Assembly (NCBI GenBank): GCA_907164885.2
Contig: OU015490.1
Span: 205,372,481-205,436,480 of the forward strand
Source: Dolomedes plantarius
Taxonomy: Eukaryota > Arthropoda > Arachnida > Araneae > Dolomedidae
DNA length: 64,000 bases
Direction: 5' to 3'
Below are positions 1 to 10,128 of the stretch, one piece after another (the stretch's first letter is position 1; each line of letters starts with the position of its first letter). Position numbers and translations under genes: made by a program. The notes beneath the pieces were generated by a model. That model was not told the origin of the DNA and did no database searches. It saw nothing but the letters and a program-made list of their open reading frames with translations.

Positions 1-59
1 AAATTAATCTTTAAAAATTCACCAAAAATCAGAAAAGGGAGGTAAAGATTCGAAAAAGA

Positions 60-335
60 TCTCATTTTGAAGGAATTTTTATGATATTTCTCGTGATATA
101 AATTATATAACCCTCAAATTATTATTTTAAATGAAAACTTAAAAAAAGTTACAAAAACAGCTTAAAAATTTAATTTAAAAAAATCTAAGAAGAATTTTTC
201 AAAAATCTTTCTTAGTGCCCTCATACACTATAAGAAGAATCGCCATGCAAAACTTCAGCCCTTTAGGTCCAGCGGTTTGGTCTGTGCGTTGTATGTCAGC
301 CAGTCAGTCAGTGAATGAGTCAGTTACGGAACTGT
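60..335 (+). repeat. Dispersed repeat D, copy 1
   Basis: This AT-rich segment ends in a GC-richer block (about 240-335). The same arrangement returns in inverted orientation at 15046-15305, including the stretch around GCGGTTTGGTCTGTGCG and the end GTTACGGAACTGT. Both copies abut TA-rich DNA at that end. The family is not recognised and no open frame is shared by the two copies, so it is probably a non-autonomous element or the tail of a larger one. Confidence 0.7.
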
Positions 336-1151
336 TTTATATATAGAGATAAGAAACTGCTAAGTGGATGGTGTGCGAATAGCATCTATATATTTAGGTT
401 GCTAAGCCGACTTTTTGGGCAGTCCGTGAGAGAAGTGGCATTTCTGTGCTGGATGAACGCAAGTCGCCTGCATAGCGCAGATGACAGAGGCTCAAGATCA
501 CTCTCAATGTCAATTGATACCCCAAATCAATAGAGGTTTCAATATTTCGCAGTTTTATAAATGGTTACGGTGATCATTTAATGCTACAATTAGGCATAAA
601 TAAATTTTAATATTTTTTTCCTAGAAAACTTAATTTTTTTAAATTGAAAATATAAACAATTTTCTGCATTTAAAAGAAAAATAATTAGAATGACTTACCT
701 TTATTTCAGTGTAATCGCATTTGCTTTAGTTTCTAAGCAAAATTTGGAATCCCCCAAAGATCAATCCTTAACTTTTATCTTTAAAACATTTAATTGCCTT
801 TTAAAGTTCAAACGACAAAATTGTTTATGTACAAATACAAGCAATATTAATATTTTTAAAAATATCCATTAAGTTTAGATTTTCCAGCTCTCGTAATATC
901 CGTGAAGGTCCTCATAAAGCGTGGAATTTTGCATTATTACACAATAAAAACCAATATTTCAGGACAATTTGCACATTTTACCTATGATCTCGTATTAACC
1001 GTGCTCGTATTAAGTGGGTACTATTGTATTTAATTTTTTTTTTTTACATTCAACGTCAAAACTTTTCCTTTAATCCTGAGAACGGAAATATAACTGCAAA
1101 AAATTATCCTTACTGAGGATATGCAGTTCTGCTTTCCGGTGCCTCGTTAAC
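336..1151. other. AT-rich non-coding stretch
   Basis: I see no supported feature here. The short open frames (for example 315-533 and 690-872) have low-complexity, AT-driven codon content and no splice or domain signal. Confidence 0.6.
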
Positions 1152-1272
1152 GTTCCATGTCAATGGCACATTTTAAATTGTCTTATGTTGCTCAAGAATG
1201 TGGAAAATCAATGTTCCATGTCAATGTCACATTTTAAATTGCCTTAAGGTGCTCAAGAATGTGGAAAATCAA
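1152..1272. repeat. 61-bp tandem duplication
   Basis: Two adjacent near-identical units begin GTTCCATGTCAATG at 1152 and 1213 and end GTGGAAAATC. They differ at only a few positions, so the duplication is fairly recent. It has no coding content. Confidence 0.9.
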
Positions 1273-1646
1273 ATTAGTATTTTACTTAAGAAAGTGACTT
1301 AGTGAATTAAAAGAGACTTCAACAATATAAAATCTAAAAACATTCTAAATTTTTAAGCAAACAAATATGATGAGAATGTGGACACTTATCGAAAATTCCC
1401 AAATGTTACTTCAGAATGCTATGGAAAGAAATGTTATTATTATCATGTTTTTATTTACCAGTCTGTTTTTTTGTGTGTGTGTGTTGTCCGGTACAATCTT
1501 GCAATCGATTTTTAACTAACTTCCCGACTAGCTAGACATTTGAAACTTTTAGAACAGCTCAGAACACGATGACAATGCATTATTTTAATACTTTTAGCCA
1601 GATTTAAGCAAAATTAAATTATTTTTCAGTTAATTTTGTTTTGTAG

Positions 1647-1692
1647 GCTGGTGCAGCCGTCTATCGGCCAGAACGGGAACGAAAACTCAAAA
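1647..1692 (+). CDS. Candidate 46-nt micro-exon of an unidentified gene
   Basis: A GC-rich 46-nt island sits in very AT-rich DNA. It is preceded by a T-rich tract ending TTTTGTAG and followed at once by the consensus donor GTAAGTT. All three frames are open. Frame 1 reads AGAAVYRPERERKLK; frame 2 reads LVQPSIGQNGNENSK and ends on a codon boundary. The second reading is phase-compatible with the exon candidate at 13280-13365 (hydrophilic reading NSSLRSRDPQFGEEAK onwards). The product is not recognised. The splice signals and composition are direct observations; that it is a used exon is inference. Confidence 0.45.
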
Positions 1693-2127
1693 GTAAGTTA
1701 ACTTCCAATTAGCTTCATTTTCTTTAAAGTTGATGGGATAATTCATCAAAAAGTTTTAAAAAGTATTTATTAATACATAGAATTGTCAAATTTATATGAT
1801 TCAATAGAAAATTTAAAAACATGGTGTATAAAAAGTCCTTGTAATTATTCGTGTTTGTAATTATTCTGATTACCATCAACAAAATTATCTACGAAACTCA
1901 ACAACAACAACAAAATCATAAATATCTAAAGTTGCAAAATACTACAGTACAAGCATTGTACTGTTAATAAACAGTGCGTTTTTAGCATCGCAACTTGATT
2001 TATGGATTATAATTTGTGCACAGTAGATAATTCATAACTGTTAGGTATTCTTCATGATCTCATAAACAATGGTAAAGAGCTAGTGAAAACTTTTTTCTCT
2101 GAAATTCGCTAAAAAGTTGCTTTTATT
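1693..2127. other. AT-rich non-coding stretch (putative intron)
   Basis: Nothing recognisable. If 1647-1692 is an exon, this is the start of its downstream intron. Confidence 0.5.
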
Positions 2128-2192
2128 CAATAAAGCCGTAGTGACCCCCTAGGGGGTCACGACCCACAGGTTCGAAAACTGTGGTCTACACG
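2128..2192 (-). mobile_element. hAT-like terminal fragment
   Basis: On the minus strand this reads as a hAT-type end: CAGTTTTCGAACCTGTGGG followed by a GTGACCCCCTAGGGGGTCAC palindrome. This is the common pattern of a CAGTGGTTCTCAAA-type terminus followed by a 'GGGTCGCGACCCC' block. No partner end was found nearby, so it is a remnant. Confidence 0.55.
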
Positions 2193-2505
2193 GTCTGTAT
2201 AACAATGAAATTTTCCCCTGTAAAATCACAACGTTCTTTGTATAGTCTTTTTTATCCTATTTGTAAATAAAACCGAATTATGCAGTTTTCAAAATTGTAT
2301 TGCATTACAAAAATTTTTAAATAATGAAAACGTAGATTTGAAATTATCAACCTTATGGTTTGACCAAAGGTTAGAAAATAGGTGTTAGCTTTCGAAAAAT
2401 ATTTGATGGATCAACACTTTTTCAAAATATCAGAAAATTTGATATATGAGATATTCCTAATAATAAATTAACCTTACGATAGAGAAGTCCTAGTAAATTA
2501 GTCTC
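2193..2505. other. AT-rich non-coding stretch
   Basis: No gene, repeat or structural signal was recognised. Confidence 0.5.
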
Positions 2506-2660
2506 TCGAACATGCGTGTCCAACCTTTTGGCTTGCCTGGGCCGCATATGAATTAAATAACACACTTAATGTTTATAAATAACAAGACTCTTATTTTTTT
2601 TTTGCATTTTATTATAATACTAGCTGAGTGGCAACCCGATGTGTTGCTTTTTTTTTTATT
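2506..2660 (+). mobile_element. Remnants of two non-autonomous DNA elements
   Basis: GTGTCCAACCTTTTGGCTTG plus GCCTGGGCCGCAT (about 2515-2550) resembles a hAT-family terminus. Immediately downstream, ATACTAGCTGAGTGGCAACCC (2620-2640) matches the start of a second repeat also present at 61123. Neither has a visible partner end here. Confidence 0.4.
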
Positions 2661-2895
2661 TAAAATGAAATGGCTTTATATCTTAAAGATTAAAAACTGT
2701 TTATTCCCTTTTAAAAATATATTAGATTTAAAAAAAATAATTATTTAAAATTTCCTTTTTCAAATTTTGCATTTTAAACAAAAAAGCTCATTCAATTACA
2801 AAAAAATTCTAAAGGCTTTAACTTCTCCTTTCCTAAAACTAAAATTATTTCTGGTACTTCAAATTTATTTCAATTATGTTCTTCTAATGTGTTCT

Positions 2896-2975
2896 TGCAC
2901 CCGACGTTGGCTGGTTTCGAACCCGGGACCTTAGGATTAGACGTCAGGAGCGATACCTCAGAGCCACCGTTACTT
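2896..2975 (-). repeat. SINE-like tRNA-derived head
   Basis: On the minus strand an A-box-like TGGCTCTGAGG is followed about 40 nt later by the B-box GGGTTCGAAACC, as in pol III promoters of tRNA-derived SINEs. The cloverleaf is not intact, so a working tRNA gene is unlikely. The overlapping 81-aa minus-strand frame is not considered real. Confidence 0.55.
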
Positions 2976-3959
2976 CGGTGAACGGAACTTTGAGAAACGG
3001 AAAGGAGCTGGCCCACCCGGAATGTCAACTTTTTCTGCTGTCCTCTTCTATTGAGTTCGGCAGTTTTAATTGAATAATTATAAAAGTTTAAATTTTTGAA
3101 AGTTGAGGATAGCATCAGTGCACGCGTCTCGGCCGTCCGCGTATATCGGTACCAGTCGCGATATCCTGCTATGCTCGGTTCGCGAGATTAGCCCGTCCCC
3201 GTGTCTGCTAACTAACAAACTAATATTTGTTTACCTTCAGCTGTTAATAGTAAGATTTAAAAAAATCAGGCAAAATAAACATAAAATTAGTGCGATATTT
3301 GATCTTGTTTTTGTGAGACGAATATATCTATGTATGGTTCGATGGAACCAGTTGCGATTCTTCAATTGGATGGAAATGGGGAATTCTTAAGATGCTCATA
3401 AACTATTTTTCATTTAACTTTACTCTTCGTGCTCTCTATCTGAAAAAATAGTGGTTCTCAAATGAAAGTAGTGCGAAACAGCGATGATAAGAATAGAGCA
3501 ATCTGGAGCTAGGAATATATTTATGTAGAAAGATCTTTAGGATCTTAGGGGCCACAATACTAGTTGTCCGGGGTCGCGGATTGGACAGGGATATTCTAGA
3601 ACCAGAGTCTGCTGTCGTTTGGAATCCCGCAGCAGACATGGATGTTAGTTCCTGTGACATGGAATTCGACTTTGTAAATATATTTTCTAATCTTATAGTC
3701 TTGATACAGCATTGATTCGGTTCCATGCACATTTTAGTGTATCTGTTTTGTTATGTATGTCCTAAGATGTATGTGTGCTTGGGATCGCGCCTATGGTTTA
3801 TTTTGTACTGGTTTCCGGAAGAAAGGTATGTACCTCCCGGAGGCAAATTTAGCGTAACCTGTAGCAAGGTTTTGTGCACAGAAGAAAAGTGTGACTTGCC
3901 ACCCCTTCTCGGCTGTAAAGGGGTATTAGCTTCCCCATAGCAACGGCCTAGCAACATCT

Positions 3960-4200
3960 TTTTAGCCAATGAGAGCTGAAAGGTGTTGTTTGTTCGAGGA
4001 CATAGCTGACGTCTGCTCTTTCCGGTTCTAAAAAAATTTGGTAACGTTTCTTAGTCTGTTGAAGAATAAGTAGCGACTCGAAGAGGACCTCGTGGTGGTC
4101 CGATCTAGAACTATCCACCATTATTTCCTGCTTTGCCGATTCCGCTGGTCGACTTAGTTAGAAACGATCAGATTCTTCAGTCTCGAACGAGGGTGGTGGT
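3960..4200 (+). promoter_or_regulatory. Possible pol II promoter and non-coding first exon
   Basis: A locally GC-richer region carries CCAATGAG (3967), a CRE-like TGACGTC (4008) and an ETS-like TTCCGG (4020). These are followed by about 150 nt of mixed-composition DNA with arthropod initiator-like TCAGT, ending at a strong splice donor GTGGTG/GTAAGTC (donor at 4201). A spliced leader of a retroelement (solo LTR) is an equally possible reading, since the surrounding 3540-4240 region also has LTR-like composition. No ATG-initiated frame links it to the next exon candidate. Confidence 0.25.
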
Positions 4201-4530
4201 AAGTCATAATTATTTGTGTTATATTTATCAGGCGAGAGTACAGTGCTAATTGAATATATGTAACTTGAATTTTATGTGTTCTAATAATTTTTTTCATGTA
4301 TGAAAACAATTAATATGATGATTTTTGTAAAAGTTTGTAATCAGTGTTTAAAGTAAAGTTAAGTAATATTAAGAGAAATTAAATGGTAACATTAGATATT
4401 AAATTTGAGTTCGTGTCCTTTAGTTATTCTCAGACATGTGTCAGAGTGTATTTCTCAAATTAATAATTTTGAAAAAAAAAGCCACTATACAAAATATTCT
4501 AATTATTACATGTTCTAACTTCATTTAATA

Positions 4531-4739
4531 GTTCCTGATCTGAATCTGCTTTTAGCTGCATGTCCCAATCAGCTTAAACCAAGTGTTTCTAGAGATGACT
4601 GTAACAGTACAAACCAATATACTTGTCCCGCTCAATTTCAACCAAATGTTTCCAAAGATGACTGTAACAGTACAAACCAACCAGCCAACAGTTTAAATAT
4701 ATCTGAAAAATTTCATCAAGATATTTCCGGTGAATGTTG
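4531..4739 (+). CDS. Candidate terminal exon encoding a duplicated Cys/Asn-rich unit
   Basis: After a splice acceptor-like TTTAATAG, a frame runs to TGA at 4737-4739. It contains two copies of a 21-residue unit, CPNQLKPSVSRDDCNSTNQ and CPAQFQPNVSKDDCNSTNQ, each with two cysteines and an N-S-T glycosylation-type sequon. Most differences between the units are conservative (K/Q, R/K, S/N), as expected for selected protein repeats. There is no ATG in frame, so it would need an upstream exon; the donor at 4201 does not extend a long frame. The product is unknown and could also derive from a decayed element. Confidence 0.3.
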
Positions 4740-4871
4740 AGATATGCTGCGAGCATTTAGTTAAAAATTAGCTTTGGTTTAATATAAAATGTTTAAAAAA
4801 TATATGTTAGCTGCAGATAACTTAAAATTTAGCGACTAATAAAATAGCCGTCGAGATTCTTGTGGTTAAAA

Positions 4872-4874
<3 letters not shown>

Positions 4875-4932
<58 letters not shown>
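4875..4932. repeat. (TA)n microsatellite
   Basis: About 57 bp of uninterrupted TA dinucleotides. Confidence 0.95.
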
Positions 4933-4934
<2 letters not shown>

Positions 4935-5624
4935 TCACAGAACGTTAGAATCAAAATTATATTAAGGCATAACAAATCCTGTATCTGTGAATAAAAAGAT
5001 TTTCTATTCTCCCTAATGCTTTTAAACGTTTCTTGCAAAAATATAGAATTTTTTTCGATTACTTCATCTTCACAAAAATTCTGTAAAAGAATAAAATATT
5101 TTACAATTTTTGTTTAATTAAATGTTTCTGTATTGAGAATGGAAAGGATTCCTGATAAGGGTACATCTGAAGGCAAAAATAAAATTATCCGTCAATTTTC
5201 AAAATTTTCCAAAACTACACACGTAGCATGTGTTTGTCGGTATAAGAAATTACAGCCCACCTACCTATAAAACATTTCTTAAGCCTGAGGAGAGTAAAGC
5301 TTTGAAGTAATTTGTATAATTTAATCGAAGATAAAGTTTTTTAACGTTCTCAGACTCCAAAGTAGCCTAACGAATTTTAGGAAATGAGACATAAAGAATT
5401 AAATAAACTTACATGGAGAAATAGCAGTGACTAAAAAATACTTCGCAAAGCTTATTCTTACGGGAAATAATATATGAACAGTGTAGTTTTATCTGAAAGA
5501 ATTTGTTTGGAGTGGCAAGATGTGTTCGTTATGTTGCCAAAGGTGGGGGAGTAGGGAAGATAGTTATCTGTTACGTGCTCACCAACGTCTGAATGCATAA
5601 AGGCAGTCATATTTGAAGGCCTTA
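4933..5624. other. AT-rich non-coding stretch
   Basis: Nothing recognised. Confidence 0.5.
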
Positions 5625-5628
5625 TCTG

Positions 5629-5850
5629 TATAGTGGTCCAACTTCATTCTTGTTCATTTTGAGATATAAAGCCTTAAAGTCTAATGAGTGCTGAGAAATG
5701 ACTGCTGATGTCTGATTTGTAATGCCCTCTGATGGTGGAAGAAATAAGCTGGAGGTGGGCCAGTTTAAAAATAAGATAGAAATGACTTGTATGAACATGA
5801 AAGTGAGGCTAACTCCATTTTTTAAATGTGGAGTTTGGCCACTATTCAAA
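5629..5850. mobile_element. Possible MITE with imperfect terminal inverted repeats
   Basis: The left end TATAGTGGTCCAACTTCATT and the right end (read on the minus strand, AATAGTGGCCAAACTCCACA) are similar over about 20 bp and enclose about 200 bp without coding capacity. TA dinucleotides may be the target duplication. The match is imperfect, so this is tentative. Confidence 0.4.
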
Positions 5851-5877
5851 TAAGGAATTCATTTATAACGTCTACGC

Positions 5878-5915
5878 CGGTGGTAAGCAAACTTTTTGCA
5901 ACCGCGAGCAAAAGA
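5878..5915 (+). mobile_element. hAT-like terminus
   Basis: CGGTGGTAAGCAAACTTTTT followed by GCAACCGCGAGC resembles the CAGTGGTTCTCAACCTTTTT-type hAT termini. There is no partner end. Confidence 0.35.
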
Positions 5916-6203
5916 GTTCATCAGCATGGTTCCAAAGATATATTGCTGAGATAAACATTAATCTCATTTCTGGATGCCACCTATTAAAAATAACAAACCA
6001 CCTAGATGAAGAATTTATGAATTGAATTGGATATCCATCACATAAAACAACCAGTTTTCTCACATCCAAAAGATCAAAATTTTGTTGTAATAGTTATAAC
6101 ATTTTCCATACTTTAGTTAAAAGTATAACTAAATCATTGAGAAAATGTAAGATTGTTTTGATTCACAGTAAAAAATATTAAATATCAAAGACAAATGTAT
6201 CTA

Positions 6204-7592
6204 CACTGCTAGCCACCCAAATTGCAACACCAAGAAAGACAAGAGATATCACAACAAAATTTATTTTGTAGATAACATGTTGACCAAGTATCAAATGATT
6301 AAATTTATAGACTTCTGTGAAGTGTGGTTCCTGCCAAAATCAGTAGCCAGAGTAGCCGCCATTGTTGGAGATCACCTCTGCCACACGCCTCGGCATTGAT
6401 TCAAAGAGACTTTGGATGAGTTTTTGGGGTACAGCAGACCAAGCAGCTTCCACACGTTGCCAAATTTGATCTGCTGTGGCAGCTGGGGATGGAATCTGGG
6501 TCAATCGTAGAGCAACCATGGACCACATGTTTTCTATCGGCGAAAGATCAGGAGAGCGAGGCGGCCAGGGAAGCAATTCAATCTCTGCGATTGACGGAGA
6601 ACCGTTGGACAATTCGTGCCACGTGTGGTCGCGCATTAAACTGTTGAAATATGGCTGTGGGCAAGCCCTGAAGGTAAGGAAGGACAACTGGCTCCAACAC
6701 CTCGGGGATGTAGCGATGGCTGTTTAAAGTACCGGCAATGCGTACTAGAGGTGTGCGAGAGTGATATCCAATACCGCCCCATACCATAATACCCGGTCAG
6801 GGACGCAGCTGTTCCGCATCCTCTCTTCACGGTGTCTCCAGACTCGAATGCGACCATCGTGGTGTTGCAGACAGAAGCGTGACTCGTCAGTAAAGACAAT
6901 TTCATTCCATTCTGCCGTCCACATCCTTCTGTCATCGCACCATTGGCTGCGACGTCTGTGGGTCTGCGTCAAGGGTAGACAAAGCAATGGACGTCTTGCG
7001 GACAAACCACTCTGCTGTAAACGACGTCGAATGGTACGCGCAGACACTAGATGATGCGTTACAGACTGCATGTGCTGTGCTATGGTTCGTGATGTGACTG
7101 AGCGATCCGTCACTGCCATGCGCACAATTTGCCTGTCATCACGTGAAGTGGTGCGCTGAGGTGGATGCGATCGAACACGCCGGTCCGTCGTACCCTCCTG
7201 CATCCAACGATCACATATTCGCATTACAGTTGTTTGGTTACGTCCAACACGACTACCGATTTCCCTGAAAGATAATCCACAATCTCGATAAGCCACTATC
7301 CTTCCTCTGTCGGACTCGGATACTTGATCAAAAGATGATAGCTGTTTTCGACGAAGCATAATTGATCGTTTTTTTGAAAAAAAACACAAGAAAAACACAA
7401 TTGCCGAACTTGAAATCTTCGAAATCTCCAAGCCTTTAATAGCGCTATCAAGTGGCGCCACAGGCGCGCGTGATGTGCGTCTGCGATGAAATTCTAATCA
7501 TTTGCATATCTCACCTCCGCTAATGCATGTTGTAAATTGCATGTTATTTGCATGTTTCCTTCAGGGTGTTGCATTTGCAGTGGCTAGCAGTG
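6204..7592 (-). mobile_element. Tc1-like DNA transposon with both ends
   Basis: The terminal inverted repeats start CACTGCTAGCCAC at 6204 and end GTGGCTAGCAGTG at 7592. Similarity extends inward over a block containing GCAACACC. The element is flanked by TA at 6202-6203 and 7593-7594, the Tc1/mariner target duplication. Its 1389-bp length is typical of the group. It encodes a broken transposase on the minus strand. Confidence 0.93.
6340..7359 (-). pseudogene. Tc1-family transposase, frameshifted
   Basis: The ATG at 7359 (MLRRKQLSSFDQ) is chosen over the in-frame upstream ATG at 7461 because Tc1 transposases start near this helix-turn-helix. The N-terminal bipartite DNA-binding part (SFREIGSRVGRNQTTV, then a second HTH) is followed by the catalytic domain with the first Asp in FTDESRF. 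The frame then shifts twice, near 6770-6790 and near 6600, and continues with MVWGGIGYHSRTPL and PPRSPDLSPIENMW to the stop at 6340. The second catalytic Asp, normally in a QDNARPH-type motif, reads Phe (QQFNARPH; codon at 6638-6640), and the third acidic residue (Glu in SPIEN) is present. The enzyme would be inactive even without the frameshifts. Confidence 0.93.
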
Positions 7593-7667
7593 TAGTTTCG
7601 TATTATATCAAGCTGTCCAGCGAGATTAGCTTCGTGAAGATTAAGGTTTGATAGTTATATATTTGGA

Positions 7668-7785
7668 CGCCCGATGGCGTAGTGGTTAAAAGCTTCAAGC
7701 TGCCACACCATAGGTACTGGGTTCAACACTCCGACTGGGCAAGGTTGACTCATACCCTTCAGCCCTTGGGTGGGCCAATGTCAGG
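7668..7785 (+). repeat. SINE A, head fragment (tRNA-derived)
   Basis: GCCCGATGGCGTAGTGGTTA (A box) and a degenerate B box GGGTTCAACACTCC match the fuller copy at 8666. The SINE body is replaced after about 110 bp by dispersed repeat I, which suggests insertion or recombination. Confidence 0.75.
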
Positions 7786-7972
7786 TATATTTATAGACTT
7801 CCAAAGCGTCCCCTGTCGGCCAGCCAGCTAGATATTTCCAAAAGCTTCGAGAAAGGTGTAGACGGCAAGTTGTCGTCCATTTGGCACCATATCACCAAAT
7901 TTGGCGACTAAAATAAGTCACCACACCCATCGCCAATTTGGCTAGATTACCACAGACTCGTAAAATTCGTAA
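7786..7972 (+). repeat. Dispersed repeat I, copy 1
   Basis: About 190 bp starting TGTCAGGTATATTTATAGAC and ending GTAAAATTCGTAACGATAT, homologous to 54228-54466. It contains short palindromic CCAAATTTGG/GCCAATTTGGC motifs. A TATA-like block near the start and the TGTCAG...GTAAC(A) ends could indicate a short solo LTR, but no target duplication was found. Confidence 0.7.
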
Positions 7973-7973
7973 C

Positions 7974-8001
7974 GATATATATATATATATATATATATAT
8001 A
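7974..8001. repeat. (TA)n microsatellite
   Basis: About 28 bp of TA repeat directly after repeat I. Confidence 0.9.
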
Positions 8002-8624
8002 ATGCTTAAATATGGAGGGGGCGAACGCGTAAACTTAAAACGGGGTTTTTGTATAGGAAGAAATGAGAATTATCATTTTAAGACTGGGAAATCTCAAATA
8101 ATGGGAGTAAATGTATCGCTGTGAAAATAGCTTTAAGGTTTGGACTTGATTCAATTTTCGAACATCCACATGGGGAATCTAAAAACAAAGTGATATCCTT
8201 GATATGCTTCGCGCTAAAAAAAATGCTGGATCATCAATAAAACACGATAGGTAGTCAACGTGATGTCACGCATAAGTAATGAACGTCATAACGAGTCAGT
8301 TGAGCATGTGTAGCCAATTAAAAGTTTGTGAACAATAGATTTAATCTTCAGAGCCATGGTTTTTTAGAAAGGGAACAGACGTGCTGCCCTTGGGCACACG
8401 TAATTTAAGTTGGGTTTGGATTTAAATAACGTTTGATGGAGCTTAGAGTCTTAAAGAAATTTAATAAATATATTTCAGAAAGTGTACCGATTGGTATTTG
8501 TATTATTCGAGCATAGATGACTGAAATTACTGGTGTGTTTTTATTTTCCTTGCCACCGGACCATCGTCGACTGCTAAGTAATTAGATGATAACGTTAATA
8601 TTGGGCGTGAAGGAAGGGAATTCG

Positions 8625-8628
<4 letters not shown>
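8002..8628. other. Non-coding stretch
   Basis: No gene or repeat was recognised. Confidence 0.5.
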
Positions 8629-8670
<42 letters not shown>

Positions 8671-8960
8671 CCCGGTAGCGTAGTGGTTAAAATCTTCGAG
8701 CTGCCACACCACAGGTCCAGGGTTCGACACTGCGACTGGGCAAGGTCGATTCATGCCTTTCATCCCTTGAGTGGGTCGACAAAATGAGGACCAAGAATGC
8801 TTGGGAACTAACTCTGGGGGTCTGACGTCTGGTTGACCACCTGATCGAGACAATACTGTATTGCACCCTATCCCTCGCTCAAGAAATCGGAGATGGGCAC
8901 CACAAGCCTTGGTCTACAATGAACTGTTGCGCCAATGGTTAGTTAATTAGTTAGTTATAT
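8629..8960 (+). repeat. SINE A with adjoining (TA)n tract
   Basis: A (TA)n tract (8629-8665) leads into GATGCCCGGTAGCGTAGTGG (A box), CCAGGGTTCGACAC (B box) and a roughly 220-bp body ending in TTAGTTAATTAGTTAG repeats. The short 3' tail repeats are usual for tRNA-derived SINEs mobilised by a LINE. A 108-aa minus-strand open frame here is a shadow of the SINE and the TA array. Confidence 0.8.
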
Positions 8961-9650
8961 ATTTGAGACTATGTAAAAGATATATCAGTATATTATATTA
9001 ATTCAACACCATTTTATTCTATGGAAGAATTTTACACTTATAAGAATTATCGAAAATACTTGGTAGACAGATTTATTTTTCTAGCTCCTAAAAGTCCTCA
9101 AAGCACACATTTCAGATCTTTACCTTTTCACTCGATTTACTTCGAAAGCGAAATTTTGAAGATAAAAGAAATTTAACTATCTCTTCAAACATGCATTGTA
9201 GTAAATCAATATTAATTCAGGAAGTGTACTTTCACTGTGGCAACTTAAGAAGTAGTTCAAACAGAATTTTCTTCCTAGATTAATCTGGAAAATGTTCAGC
9301 TTAATATTAATTGCATGAGTGTGTACATATAAGCATGCAGCTGATTCTTTTCATTTGCTAAATATATGTCAAGTCATATAGACTATTCAACTGAGAATAT
9401 TAAAGATTTTAAATTTTTCAGGTGCCGTTTATGTGATTTCATAAAGCCTTACGGGATCATATTTACAATGCTTAACATCCTAATCTGTGAAATTGAATTA
9501 AATATTTTGAACTTATTTTATTTGTTACCAAGCGCTTGTACGTATCTGAATATATACGTAAAATTAATTGATTGTACACATAAAAAATATTAACCATTTC
9601 CTTACGGGGTGGGATACCATGTATCCCAAGAATACGGGTCCAAGAATGAA
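8961..9650. other. AT-rich non-coding stretch
   Basis: Nothing recognised. Confidence 0.5.
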
Positions 9651-9664
9651 TATATATATATATA

Positions 9665-9965
9665 TATAGACAGAAATTAAACAAGTAAACAGTATAATAG
9701 AGTGTAGTACGCGGCCCGCAACGTCCGCATGTTCCAGTTTCAACTCGTTGAATGTCCAGATGCGTAGACGAAAACTATGGCGTTGTCTACTGCGCCCTCT
9801 GGTGGATTTTTCATCCGACAGCGCTCGGACATCAGACCTGTAGTGTCCTCACTGTAGAGGAACAAATCTGAAAAAAAGAATAAAACAGGGAGAGAGAGTA
9901 TGCGAACGTTGCGGGCCACGTACTACACTCTATTATACTGTTTACTTGTTTAATTTCTTTCTATA
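9665..9965. mobile_element. 301-bp foldback MITE
   Basis: The left arm 9665-9730 and right arm 9900-9965 are reverse complements over 66 bp with three mismatches. Each contains AGTATAATAGAGTGTAGTAC and a GC-rich inner block (GGCCCGCAACGT). The 169-bp centre has no coding capacity. Both ends lie next to TA-rich DNA, so the exact duplication (TA or TATA) cannot be resolved. The superfamily is unknown. Confidence 0.85.
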
Positions 9966-10077
9966 TTGTACTGTGCTGACATCCTTAACCTTTAATAAAT
10001 ATTAATCGGTAATCGAACTTTCAGTTACTGAAATACCCTAGACGATACGCCGAAACTTATTTCTACTCCCGGATCTC

Positions 10078-10128
10078 TCTCTCTCTCACAAACACACACA
10101 CACACACACACGCATATATATATATATG
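10078..10128. repeat. Compound microsatellite (CT)n(CA)n(TA)n
   Basis: Short CT, CA and TA runs lie in succession. Confidence 0.9.

Noticed and set aside
2896..2975. Possible tRNA genes (also 8666, 12890, 24150, 42727, 55520, 57360, 58100, 59230)
   Set aside because: A and B boxes are present, but acceptor stems do not pair and most loci are parts of repeated SINE families.
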